64,000 nucleotides of DNA. It comes from Candidatus Methylomirabilis sp. (lineage in GTDB: Bacteria > Muiribacteriota > Ozemobacteria > Ozemobacterales > Ozemobacteraceae). Shown in pieces: positions 41,662-50,344 of the stretch. The stretch spans positions 1-64,000 of the forward strand of contig DYKG01000008.1 of the NCBI GenBank assembly GCA_020722725.1, read 5' to 3'. The notes under the pieces are model-generated. The model did not search any database, was not told the origin of the DNA, and saw only the letters and a list, made by a program, of their open reading frames with translations. Position 1 is the first letter of the stretch. Every line of letters begins with the position of its first letter. The position numbers and the translations under genes are program-made.

Positions 41662-42152
41662 TAAGAATACTGGAACGATATAAAGACTTTTTGACCAGAT
41701 TTTTGCTGGTTTTCGTCATTTTTTCAGTTGGTTTTGCCTTTGGCAGACACAGTGAAAAAATACGCAATGCTGATTCAGGCAAGATTCAGACTTTAACCCA
41801 GACTGCCGGCAAAGAAGAAAAGGGCATGGTCAGGCTTTATTACATGCATGCCATGTTTCGCTGTGTAACCTGCAACAGCATTGAAGAGCGGGCAAAGAAA
41901 CTGACGGAAATTGAATTTGCCAATGAGCTGTCATCAGGCATCATGGCCTGGGAAGAAGTAAATTTTCAGCAAAACCAGCCTTTAGCTGCAAAATTTGATG
42001 TTTCATCAAGTTGCGTGGTTGTGGCTGTAATTAGAAATGGACAGATTGAAAGCTTTGAGAGGCTTGATCAACTCTGGTCGCTTCTGGAAAAGCATGAAGA
42101 GTTCGATTCCTGCATTCGCACCGCAGTTAAAAATGCAATTGAAAAAATCTGA
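41658..42152 (+). CDS. ArsF-like membrane-anchored thioredoxin-fold protein
   Basis: A 164-residue protein with an N-terminal membrane anchor (FLTRFLLVFVIFSVGFAFG) and a domain carrying YYMHAMFRCVTCNSIEERA. This matches the ArsF family, named from the Shewanella arsEFG aromatic-arsenical system and described as a nitroreductase subunit. The CVTC pair resembles a redox site. The name follows family and context; activity is not provable from sequence. Confidence 0.75.
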   Translation: MIRILERYKDFLTRFLLVFVIFSVGFAFGRHSEKIRNADSGKIQTLTQTAGKEEKGMVRLYYMHAMFRCVTCNSIEERAKKLTEIEFANELSSGIMAWEEVNFQQNQPLAAKFDVSSSCVVVAVIRNGQIESFERLDQLWSLLEKHEEFDSCIRTAVKNAIEKI

Positions 42153-42161
42153 GGGGTGAAA

Positions 42162-42845
42162 ATGGACTGGATAAGTCTCTCCAGCGCGGTCTGGCTCGGA
42201 ATATTGACGGCGATCAGCCCTTGCCCGCTGGCGACCAATGTTGCCGCAATTTCCTTCATTGGCCGCCAGATGGGCAATAAATCTGCAATTTTTCTTTCAG
42301 GGATACTTTATACCTCGGGAAGAGTAATTGCTTATGTATTGCTTGGCTATCTGATTTCATCGGGGCTTTTCGCTACCGGGCAGATTGCGCGTTTTCTTCA
42401 AAACTATCTGAACGATATTCTCGGGCCGTTGTTGATTATTCTAGGGATGATTCTGCTGAACCTGATTGGTCATGGGGTAAGCATTCAATTTGCCGGAACT
42501 GGAATACAGGAAAAAGCTGCAAAAAATGGCGCTTTGTATGCTCTTCCTCTGGGGGTTCTCTTTGCTCTGTCTTTTTGCCCGGTTTCGGCCGGTCTGTTTT
42601 TCGGGGCGCTGATTCCTTTGACGCTCAAATCCGGTTCGCCATTCGTTTTGCCGCTGGTTTATGGGGTTGGAACTGCGGTTCCGGTGGTGGTATTCGCTTT
42701 TCTTGTGGCTTACAGCAGTGAAATGCTGGGAAAAGCCTTCGACAGTCTTAATAAAATTGAGGCCTATGCAAGGTTGCTGACCGGCACAATCTTTATTTTT
42801 GCCGGTTTCTATTATTGCCTTGTCCATATCTACGGGGTTATCTGA
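42162..42845 (+). CDS. ArsG-like DsbD/CcdA-fold membrane protein
   Basis: A 227-residue, six-helix membrane protein of the DsbD/CcdA fold: GILTAISPCPLATNVAAISFIG and LFALSFCPVSAGLFFGALIP carry the paired P-C-P and C-P motifs. It resembles ArsG, reported as an efflux permease for aromatic arsenicals. A thiol electron carrier role, as in CcdA, is the main alternative. ATG 42162 with GAGGGG 5 nt upstream is chosen over GTG 42156. Confidence 0.75.
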   Translation: MDWISLSSAVWLGILTAISPCPLATNVAAISFIGRQMGNKSAIFLSGILYTSGRVIAYVLLGYLISSGLFATGQIARFLQNYLNDILGPLLIILGMILLNLIGHGVSIQFAGTGIQEKAAKNGALYALPLGVLFALSFCPVSAGLFFGALIPLTLKSGSPFVLPLVYGVGTAVPVVVFAFLVAYSSEMLGKAFDSLNKIEAYARLLTGTIFIFAGFYYCLVHIYGVI

Positions 42846-43538
42846 TTCACGATATGGCTATTATTTTTTGAAGCCAGTCTGATTAAGGGGCGAAAAGAAG
42901 GGCGATGGGTTTATCTTTCGCGAGGGAATGATGGCCTGACTCTGGTTATGGTGGCGGTAAATTCTTTAACAATGCTGGTTTTGTATGGTGTTCTCGGGGG
43001 GTATCTTCTTGGCGTCGGGCAGTTGCCGGTTCCATGGCAGGCTATGTTGCTTTCGATTGCGATTTATGTGGCATTACCGCCTGTGGCAGGTTTTGCTTCA
43101 CGAAAGCTGATAATCAGGAGCAAAGGTGAAGAATGGTTTAAAGAAAAGTTCCTGCACTTTTTAACTCCAATAACTATAATTGCGTTGCTGACAACTCTGG
43201 TATTGCTGTTTTCGTTCAAAGGCGAAGTCATCGCTGCCAACCCGCTTACCATTTTTTACATTGCTGTGCCATTGTTTATCCAAACGATAATGATCTTTGC
43301 TCTGGGTTATATTGCTGCTCGATTTCTTGGCTTGAGCTATGACATGGCGGCTCCGGCGGCAATGATTGGCGCTTCAAATCATTTCGAAGTCGCCATTGCA
43401 ACGGCAGTCATGATTTTCGGCCTTTCGTCAGAGGCGGCTCTGGCTACGGTTGTTAGTGTTCTGATCGAAGTTCCGGTAATGCTGATGCTGGTAAAATTCT
43501 GCCTGAAAACCCAATCCTGGTTCGCAACCAAACCCTGA
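42846..43538 (+). pseudogene. Acr3 arsenite exporter, 5' half deleted
   Basis: The open frame encodes only the C-terminal half of an Acr3-type arsenite permease: [59 protein letters not shown] and [17 protein letters not shown]. Intact Acr3 has about 350 residues and ten helices. Here about 210 codons remain, beginning at once after the ArsG-like stop. ATG 42948 has no Shine-Dalgarno. A deletion has removed the first half; residual function is unlikely. Confidence 0.8.
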
Positions 43539-43577
43539 ACTATTTCTTCTTATATGTCCTCACGACATGTTTTTTAA

Positions 43578-44138
43578 TCAAAAATGGGCCGCCAGGTCGC
43601 GAATGGTGCTTACAAGCATGTTGAAGCTTTTTGACCTGTTTTGGCCGTCCAGTTTCAGTTGCCGGGCGATTAATTGTGAACCGGTAATTTCACTGTATTC
43701 ATTGTTTGTTAATCTTTCAAGCTCCTGCTTTGGATTTCCAAGACGGTCAGGGTTTCTGAACTTGGTATTGTTTTGTTTTCCCGCAATGTGTTTACCGACA
43801 AAAGCCTTTTCAACTGCTGATAAGTCGCCGAGATAGAAACTTTCAAGTTCGTGACAGGCAATTCGGATTTTTGTGTTATTTATCTTTCCGGATGCAGTGA
43901 CTTTGCTGATTAGCTTTTGTTTCAAAACCTTGCAATCGTTTGAGTCCTGATCGGTTAAAATCAAAAAAGTCGTGTCCGGAATGCACCACTTTTTCAATTT
44001 TCGTTCCAATTGTTTGTTTAAATCTTGTTTTCCTTCAAATGAAACGCAGAGAAATTTAACCTGGGAGCCGGCTATTTTGGGAATAATAACACTCAAGAGC
44101 TCTTTTGCAGATTCTTCTTCAGTAAAACAAACTAGCAT
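43578..44138 (-). CDS. DUF4276/RloB-like TOPRIM-type protein
   Basis: A 186-residue protein resembling DUF4276/RloB. Motifs are CFTEEESAKELL (acidic start), LILTDQDSNDCKVLKQKL (D-x-D-S) and CHELESFYLGDLSAVEKAF. The fold is TOPRIM-like, suggesting a nuclease effector. ATG 44138 overlaps the ATPase stop by 7 nt (ATGCTAG), with GGAGACG upstream, so the two are made together. The pair has the form of ATPase/TOPRIM conflict systems; defence is inferred. Confidence 0.78.
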   Translation of the reverse strand: MLVCFTEEESAKELLSVIIPKIAGSQVKFLCVSFEGKQDLNKQLERKLKKWCIPDTTFLILTDQDSNDCKVLKQKLISKVTASGKINNTKIRIACHELESFYLGDLSAVEKAFVGKHIAGKQNNTKFRNPDRLGNPKQELERLTNNEYSEITGSQLIARQLKLDGQNRSKSFNMLVSTIRDLAAHF

Positions 44139-45334
44139 TGGGGATCGACGTCTCCAAAAAAGCCCTGTTTCCAAAGATAGCCCATTTTGTCGCCATCTTT
44201 CATGTATTCAGCTATCTGCCGGTTCTCTTTTGCTCTTTTAATCGTTGTGTAGCCATCGGTTTTTTCCAGCCAGAAAACCTCATCAATTTTCATGGCATTG
44301 AGAAAATCAGGTGAATGCGTCGAAACGAAAACCTGCCCGCCTCTTCTTGCATAAGCTCTGAATTCTTCTGCAAGTTTAAGTAAAAGCTTGGGGTAAAGCT
44401 GATTTTCAGGCTCTTCAACACAAAGCAACGGGTGTGGTTTGGGGTCGTAAAGTAAAGTTAGATAAGCCAGCATTTTAATTGTGCCGTCAGAAACGTATCG
44501 CGCCAGAAAAGGGTCTTCAAAAGCGCTATCTTGAAATTTGAGTAACACGCGGCCTTCTTCGGTGACTTTTGCTTCAACTTTTTCAATTCCCGGAACACGT
44601 TGTTTGAGCAGGGTAAGAATCTTGCTAAAAATGTCTTTATGATTTCTGAAGAGAAATTCTATTACCAGCGCCAGGTTTTCACCTTCCTTGGAAAGGTGCT
44701 CGGCGAAACCGGCTTCCTGCTCGGGTCGTGCTTTGCTTATATGAAAATCAGAAATGTGCCAGTTTTCAATTAAATTACCAATCGCCACGACTGCCGGGAA
44801 GCGCTCAAATTGCGAAAGACCTTTTATCGCCAGAATATCGTCGGATTTTAAGGTTTGCTCTTCACGGGTTAAATCCTGGTCATTATCGGCATTTGAAAGA
44901 TAGTCCAACTCATTGGTTATTGCCAATCCCTTGCCTTTGCTGAAATCCAGAAAATGCCAGGGCTGGCCCTTGCGGCCACGTCTGTATTTTAGAATTTCTC
45001 GTTCAACGAAGGCTCGATCTTTACTTGCGTTAACTCTTAAGATATAAGTTATAAGCGGACTATCAGGCTTTGTGCGAAACTTAATTTCAATTTCAATTGG
45101 CCCTTTGGTTCCTCGGCTGCGAATCTCTTCAAAACCGCGGCTGCCACCAAATCTGGCAATGGCAGTGTTGACGTTACTTATAATTGCTTCGCGCAAAAAA
45201 CTAAAAACACTGAAAATCGTACTTTTTCCTGAACCGTTAGCGCCAACAATCACACAAAACTGCGGAATATTCCTCATTGAGGTGTTTTTGAAGGCCTTAA
45301 AGTTTTTTAGCGAAATCGATTCAATTTTCATCAT
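44132..45334 (-). CDS. AAA_21/ABC-type ATPase of a putative defence pair
   Basis: A 400-residue SMC/ABC-like ATPase. It begins IESISLKNFKAFKN, then Walker A VGANGSGKSTIFSVF (residues about 32-46), a signature region YVSDGTIKMLAYLTLLYDP, Walker B LLCVEEPENQLYP and H-loop VFVSTHSPDFLNAM. This is the single-ATPase plan of RloA, OLD-like and PARIS AriA proteins. Together with the TOPRIM-type partner it suggests a phage-sensing module. It is not a transporter: no permease lies nearby. Confidence 0.85.
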   Translation of the reverse strand: MMKIESISLKNFKAFKNTSMRNIPQFCVIVGANGSGKSTIFSVFSFLREAIISNVNTAIARFGGSRGFEEIRSRGTKGPIEIEIKFRTKPDSPLITYILRVNASKDRAFVEREILKYRRGRKGQPWHFLDFSKGKGLAITNELDYLSNADNDQDLTREEQTLKSDDILAIKGLSQFERFPAVVAIGNLIENWHISDFHISKARPEQEAGFAEHLSKEGENLALVIEFLFRNHKDIFSKILTLLKQRVPGIEKVEAKVTEEGRVLLKFQDSAFEDPFLARYVSDGTIKMLAYLTLLYDPKPHPLLCVEEPENQLYPKLLLKLAEEFRAYARRGGQVFVSTHSPDFLNAMKIDEVFWLEKTDGYTTIKRAKENRQIAEYMKDGDKMGYLWKQGFFGDVDPQC

Positions 45335-45390
45335 TTAACCCACAAGACTCTGTAGATTCTTCAGGAATTTATACCGTTTTCTCTTTAATT

Positions 45391-45417
45391 AGTCAATTTA
45401 AGTCAATTTAAGTCAAT
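45391..45417. repeat. 10-bp tandem repeat, 2.7 copies
   Basis: AGTCAATTTA at 45391-45400 and 45401-45410, then AGTCAAT. It lies upstream of the ATPase gene, between it and the decayed restriction gene. Variable-length promoter repeat or scar; nothing else is seen in 45335-45492. Confidence 0.6.
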
Positions 45418-45492
45418 CAAAATTAGCGGTTTCTCAGACCCAGGTTCAAAAAAGCGCTTCTCAAATTGTCATTTTATCGTTGCAATATTGCA

Positions 45493-46631
45493 AGTTTTGC
45501 GGGAAAATGCAGCTGTGCCAATTGTAAGGCCGATAAACTCATTAAAAATTTGGAAGCACAGACTCATACAATGCCAACACTTGACTGGATCGGGAAAAAA
45601 GCTGTCGTTAACCATACCGTCAGGCTTTAGATACGGCATTGCAGTCTGTCACCATTCTTGATATTCAGGAAGCCCTGTTTATGCAACCCTCAGTTTGTGA
45701 TGGTTCTACTGTTATTATAGTTGCGACAATGCAGGCGTTTCGGGTTGAAGATACTGAAGGCTGCAAAGTTTACGAATCATCGAGTATTCTGAAAAATCAT
45801 TTCGCTAACATTCCTTCAAATTTTCTGTCTTATCTTGAAACACTGTCTGATAATACGCCGATTCCTTCTCTCGTTAATGTTTTTCGTTTGCGAAATCCGA
45901 TTATTATAGTCGATGAAGCTCATAATGCCAGAACCGATCTTTCATTTGAAACTCTCGCGAGATTCAGACCGGCCTGTATTATTGAGTTTACTGCAACACC
46001 GGCAACCAAAGACAAGCCGAGCAATGTTTTACACGCAGTTTCTGCCGCAGAGCTAAATGCTGAAGAAATGATAAAACTGCCGATTCGTCTGGAGTCGCGC
46101 GAAGACTGGAAAGAATTGCTCTCAGATGCGCTGGCCGTACGCAAAGATCTTGAGAAAGCAAAGCGGAAAAAATAGCTCAAGCTTAACCAGGCATACGCTT
46201 TTTCTGCTTCCAAAAACTTTGTCGATGCTGCAAAGGCCCTGGAAGATGCTTTGGTAGAAAACGGTTTTCAACGCCATGAAGCTCAGACTTTCGTTGCTCC
46301 GGTTCAATATGTTTTCGAAGAACCGGCCGTTTTCATGGGCGCAACATCTGTCGAGATTGCAGAAAAGCCCGATTTAAAAGCTCTTCCCAAAGAAGTGGCC
46401 GGTAAAGTTTTGTTTGATGAAGAAAAAAGCGTGATAACCTTTCAGGGCGAAATGCAGGAATCGGATAAACAGGCTCTTGAGACTTTGAGTTTATCTATCA
46501 ATAAGGACTTCAAGATTTCGGATGCTCTCAAAAACTTTTAAAATCAGGGTGGATGGGGCGTTGCAATGGGTGAAGAACAGTTGTTAAAAATAGACAGAGA
46601 CTTTGCCATCGAATTTATGAAGGAGGATTGA
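45493..46631 (+). pseudogene. Decayed DEAD/DEAH restriction-helicase gene
   Basis: Remnants of a type III restriction Res-like helicase, read in pieces on one strand. A short 5' piece is THTMPTLDWIGKKAVVNH (stop at about 45629). A middle piece at 45639-46175 has STVIIVATMQAF, PIIIVDEAHNARTD (DEAH) and IIEFTATPATKDK. Then there is a stop, a C-terminal piece at 46251-46541, another stop, and 30 in-frame codons to 46631. At least three disruptions plus missing 5' sequence rule out a functional enzyme. Confidence 0.75.
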
Positions 46632-47281
46632 TGACTGATAGAGAAATAATTTATCAGTGGGTATTTGCACACTTCGAACCGAAAGAGCTTGCCCGGTTAT
46701 TCGGCGATGGTTATGAAGAGATGAATGCGGTAATCGGATTTATCTATTTGGACAGCAGCTGTGGGATGACTTTGAACGTTGAATTCGGCGGCGTTGCCGC
46801 TGGCGAGGTTTTCAGGCCATTATTCAAGCCTGCGGATTTTAAACAAATGTTTTTTGTCCGCTATAGCTTGTTGGCGAAAAAAGAAATGAGGCTGCTTTCA
46901 AAACAGGAAAAGATAGAGTTTAATTTGCCTGAATTCCCTGATTTGCTAAAAAGATATATCGATGATAAAGAAAAAGTGGAAATGCGTTCTCTGGTCTGGC
47001 TGGATCGAGTTCGTGCGCCCGGTTTCCCTGACGATATCAAATGTATGGTATATGATGAGAAAACAAAGAATGGCGAATGGGTTTGGGCAAGGCTACTACA
47101 TCAATACGCTGAACATCGCTTTATTTGCCGTTTGTTAAATGAGCCATTTAAAGAATTTGGCGTTCATAAGGGCGAAACTATTTCAGTTTTGGCTGTCATC
47201 AAAGGAAATGAGATTTCATGCATCTGCACGGGTAAAGCTGAACTGATCGGACAAGATCGGGTTAGCAAACTTCAAGATTAA
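46631..47281 (+). CDS. Hypothetical protein after the decayed helicase
   Basis: A 216-residue soluble protein with no signal peptide or recognised domain; notable phrases are FAHFEPKELARLFGDGYEEM and VWARLLHQYAEHRFIC. ATG 46631 overlaps the last stop of the remnant (TGATG) and has AGGAGG 4 nt upstream. It was therefore coupled to the restriction gene and may be a leftover accessory protein. Still intact. Confidence 0.65.
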   Translation: MTDREIIYQWVFAHFEPKELARLFGDGYEEMNAVIGFIYLDSSCGMTLNVEFGGVAAGEVFRPLFKPADFKQMFFVRYSLLAKKEMRLLSKQEKIEFNLPEFPDLLKRYIDDKEKVEMRSLVWLDRVRAPGFPDDIKCMVYDEKTKNGEWVWARLLHQYAEHRFICRLLNEPFKEFGVHKGETISVLAVIKGNEISCICTGKAELIGQDRVSKLQD

Positions 47282-47322
47282 ATGTCCGGCAGGTCGTTTC
47301 TCAAAAAAATAGTTTAAAATAA

Positions 47323-48549
47323 TCAGCAGTCTTTGGTATTTTTTAGATCCGTACCTCTAAGGAAAAACCACAAAGTGCCGATCAGGCCGCAGATAAACGC
47401 ACCGATAAAATTGGCCTGCGGGCTTATTTCCCAGAGGATTGCACCGGAAAATGCCCCGACCGAAACTACAATGTCACGATACAGGTAATAGGTGCCGAAT
47501 GCTGCTGCCTTGCGTCCTTCGGGAGCAAGATCCATGATCAGGGCCTTGCGGGTTGGTTCGCCGAATTCTTTCAGGCCTCTGATGAAAAAGGCAATGCTTA
47601 ACATCCAGAAAGATTTTGAATAAAGCAGAAACAAAGGGAAGATCGTGAAAAAAACGAAGGTCATGGTGACAAAAGGTTTCTTGGTGCCGCGATCAGCCAG
47701 CCAGGCCACTGGAATGTATATCAAAACAGCTGTTGTCATTTCTATTGTTGATAAAAGACCGAATTCAATGCCTGAAACCTTGTTTAAATTCATGCACCAG
47801 AGAACGACGAAGGGGTAGGGGATCTGTTCACAGAAACGCACCAGAATATCAGCCACCAGTAGCCTCTTTAATTCAGGTCCCAGCAGGGGTTTTTGCGATT
47901 CAGATTCGTCAACTTTTTCCATGGGCTTTTTTTCCGGTTCAACAATCATGATTTCTTGAAAAATCATCGATATCAGCGCCATCACCAGAGCAGAAATGAA
48001 GGCATAACGAACCCCTTCAATTTCGCCATAGCGGGTTATCAGATAGCCGCCGATAACCGGCCCCAGAGCCATGGGAATGCGCCGGATCAATGAGTGAACC
48101 GAGACGCCCATGGTTCGCTTGTTTTTGGGCAGAACCTCTGAAATCAGACCCATTGTTGCAGGTAGTGAAAGTGAGGTCCAGCTTATAAACAAAACAGAAC
48201 CAAGCATGACGGCCCATATGCTTGGAATCATTATAACCAGAAGATAGCCGGAGATTGCCACCAGGTTGAAGATCATCAGGGATTTTTTCGTGCCATAGCG
48301 GTCAGCCAGCCAGCCGCCGGGAAACGAGTATAGAGCTGAAAGAAGGTTATCGAGTGAATTCAGCAGACCAACCATGTAAGCGCCGCCGCCGAGAGCTACC
48401 AGATAGATTGGCAGAAATCTTTCTGCCATTTTTTCGCCGAGCCCGATAAGTATGCACATGCCCAGAACGCCGACAACGCTTTTTTTCAGCCCGAAAAATT
48501 CGATAAATCGCACCAGTTTTGAATTGTTTTCAGTTGTTTCAGTATTCAT
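47323..48549 (-). CDS. MFS transporter
   Basis: A 408-residue, 12-helix major facilitator protein. The loop 2-3 motif GWLADRYGTKKSL is clear, as is its loop 8-9 echo VAWLADRGTKKPFVT. PLYLVALGG-type helix 1 ends and PLGPVIGGYLITRYGEIEG also fit. The substrate cannot be inferred. AAGG lies about 12 nt before the ATG. Stands alone. Confidence 0.88.
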   Translation of the reverse strand: MNTETTENNSKLVRFIEFFGLKKSVVGVLGMCILIGLGEKMAERFLPIYLVALGGGAYMVGLLNSLDNLLSALYSFPGGWLADRYGTKKSLMIFNLVAISGYLLVIMIPSIWAVMLGSVLFISWTSLSLPATMGLISEVLPKNKRTMGVSVHSLIRRIPMALGPVIGGYLITRYGEIEGVRYAFISALVMALISMIFQEIMIVEPEKKPMEKVDESESQKPLLGPELKRLLVADILVRFCEQIPYPFVVLWCMNLNKVSGIEFGLLSTIEMTTAVLIYIPVAWLADRGTKKPFVTMTFVFFTIFPLFLLYSKSFWMLSIAFFIRGLKEFGEPTRKALIMDLAPEGRKAAAFGTYYLYRDIVVSVGAFSGAILWEISPQANFIGAFICGLIGTLWFFLRGTDLKNTKDC

Positions 48550-48899
48550 TAAAAAATATTACCTTATGGAAGGTGAGTTTTGAAGAGGTTCGTTGTCAAA
48601 TTTCTGCAAATCAGATAACAATACCAGGTATTGCTTTTAAATTCTGCATATCATCTAATGCAAGTAACCAAAATTTCAAACAAAATTGATAACCCGCTGG
48701 GCCACAAGTGTGCATCGTAGATTTTTCAGCTTCGGCAAAATCTGGAACGCTTCTGTAATTGGGGTATGCTGATTGGCAATTGTTTTTTTACTAAATTTGT
48801 TTTTCACTTTAATTCGGGCATGAGGTAAGATTAACTCCTGCACCGAAAATTTGAACCGGTTGCACATTTGAATACTGCATATTTTCGTAAGGGGCTATC
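48550..48899. other. Intergenic region without a gene
   Basis: Upstream regions of the divergent MFS and gnd genes. I see no supported frame, no strong hairpin and no clear promoter. AAGGGG at 48889-48894 is the gnd Shine-Dalgarno. Confidence 0.45.
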
Positions 48900-50327
48900 A
48901 TGAATAGTTTAGCTGATATTGGTTTGATCGGTCTCGGGGTTATGGGGCAAAGCCTGATTCTGAATTTGCACGATAAGGGGTTCGCAGTTTCATGCTATAA
49001 CCGTTCCGCTGACGGGCTTCATCAATTCATCAATACCAGGGCGGCTGGAAAAAGCATTCAGGGTTTTACCGACCTGCATGATTTTGTTGTAAGCCTGAGT
49101 CGCCCCCGAAAAATCATTCTGATGATACCCGCCGGGAAACCGGTTGATCAAAACATCGAGCTTCTTCTGCCTTTGCTCGAACCAGGCGATGTAATCATCG
49201 ACGGCGGAAATTCCCATTATGAGGACAGCAATCGCAGGAACGCTTATCTCCTGGAAAAAGGCCTTCTTTTTATCGGTCTCGGCGTGTCTGGTGGCGAAGA
49301 AGGCGCTTTGAAAGGCCCATCGCTGATGCCAGGAGGAAATGCAACTGCCTGGCCGATAGTAAAGCCCTTTTTACAGAAAATTGCCGCCAGATTGCCCGAC
49401 GGCAGCGCCTGCTGCGAATGGATGGGCGAGGGTGGGGCGGGTCACTTTGTTAAGATGGTTCACAATGGCATCGAATACGGCGACATGCAGCTGATATGTG
49501 AAGCATTCCATCTTATGCAGACTGGCATTGGCATGAACTATGATGAAATGAAAAAAACATTTGAAAACTGGAACAGGAGTGATCTAAGTTCATACCTGAT
49601 CGAAATTACCGCGGATATCATGTCGGCGAAAGACCCACAAACGGGTCGGCCAATGCTCGACATGATTCTCGATGCAGCTGGTCAAAAGGGCACCGGCAGC
49701 TGGACTGCCCAGATAGCTCTCGATATGGGGGTTGCGATTCCGCAGATTGCCGAAGCGGTGTTTGCACGAAGTCTGTCGGCAATAAAAGCTCAACGAGAAC
49801 AGGCCGCCGGAAAACTTGGATGGCAAGCCCCAGAAAACCTTTTCGATCGGCAGGAGATGGTAAAGAATCTTGAAAAAGCGGTTTACGCCGCTAAAATCTG
49901 TTCTTACGCCCAGGGTTTCGGCCTGTTGCATGCCGCTTCAGACAGGTTTTCCTGGAAGCTTGACTATGCCAACATTGCACAGGTCTGGCGTGCCGGTTGC
50001 ATAATCAGGGCCGAGTTTCTTACCAGCATTAAAAAAGCATTTGAAAAAGACAGTGACCTTGAAAACCTGCTGATGGCAGAATTCGTTGGTAAAAAAATCG
50101 ATCTTGCAGCCCAGAAAGGCTGGCGTGAAATAATCAAATTTGCCATCGACCAGGGCATTCCGGTTCCTTCGATGAGTTCGGCGCTGAATTATTTTGACGG
50201 CTACCGCTGTGCGCGGCTGCCGGCCAATCTTTTACAGGCGCAGCGAGATTATTTCGGCGCTCATACCTTCGAGCGCGTTGACCGCCCGCGCGGCGAATTT
50301 TTCCACCACATCTGGTTAGAGAATTAG
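48900..50327 (+). CDS. gnd: 6-phosphogluconate dehydrogenase, decarboxylating
   Basis: A 475-residue enzyme of the pentose phosphate pathway (6-phosphogluconate to ribulose-5-phosphate). NADP site IGLGVMGQSLILNLHDKG is at residues 9-26, then VIIDGGNSHYEDSNRR, FIGLGVSGGEEGALKGPSLMPGG and the active site GGAGHFVKMVHNGIEYGDMQL. The C-terminal dimer helix includes YFDGYRCARLPANLLQAQRDYFGAHTFER. Length matches the long (E. coli-type) form. AAGGGG precedes the ATG. Confidence 0.97.
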   Translation: MNSLADIGLIGLGVMGQSLILNLHDKGFAVSCYNRSADGLHQFINTRAAGKSIQGFTDLHDFVVSLSRPRKIILMIPAGKPVDQNIELLLPLLEPGDVIIDGGNSHYEDSNRRNAYLLEKGLLFIGLGVSGGEEGALKGPSLMPGGNATAWPIVKPFLQKIAARLPDGSACCEWMGEGGAGHFVKMVHNGIEYGDMQLICEAFHLMQTGIGMNYDEMKKTFENWNRSDLSSYLIEITADIMSAKDPQTGRPMLDMILDAAGQKGTGSWTAQIALDMGVAIPQIAEAVFARSLSAIKAQREQAAGKLGWQAPENLFDRQEMVKNLEKAVYAAKICSYAQGFGLLHAASDRFSWKLDYANIAQVWRAGCIIRAEFLTSIKKAFEKDSDLENLLMAEFVGKKIDLAAQKGWREIIKFAIDQGIPVPSMSSALNYFDGYRCARLPANLLQAQRDYFGAHTFERVDRPRGEFFHHIWLEN

Positions 50328-50344
50328 AGCGGCAGGTTAAAATT

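Noticed and set aside
45391-45417. Possible CRISPR-like array
   Set aside because: The unit is 10 bp with no spacers and fewer than three copies; it is a simple tandem repeat.
48676-48867. 63-codon minus-strand frame upstream of gnd
   Set aside because: No ribosome site, no family, and it fills an upstream regulatory gap.
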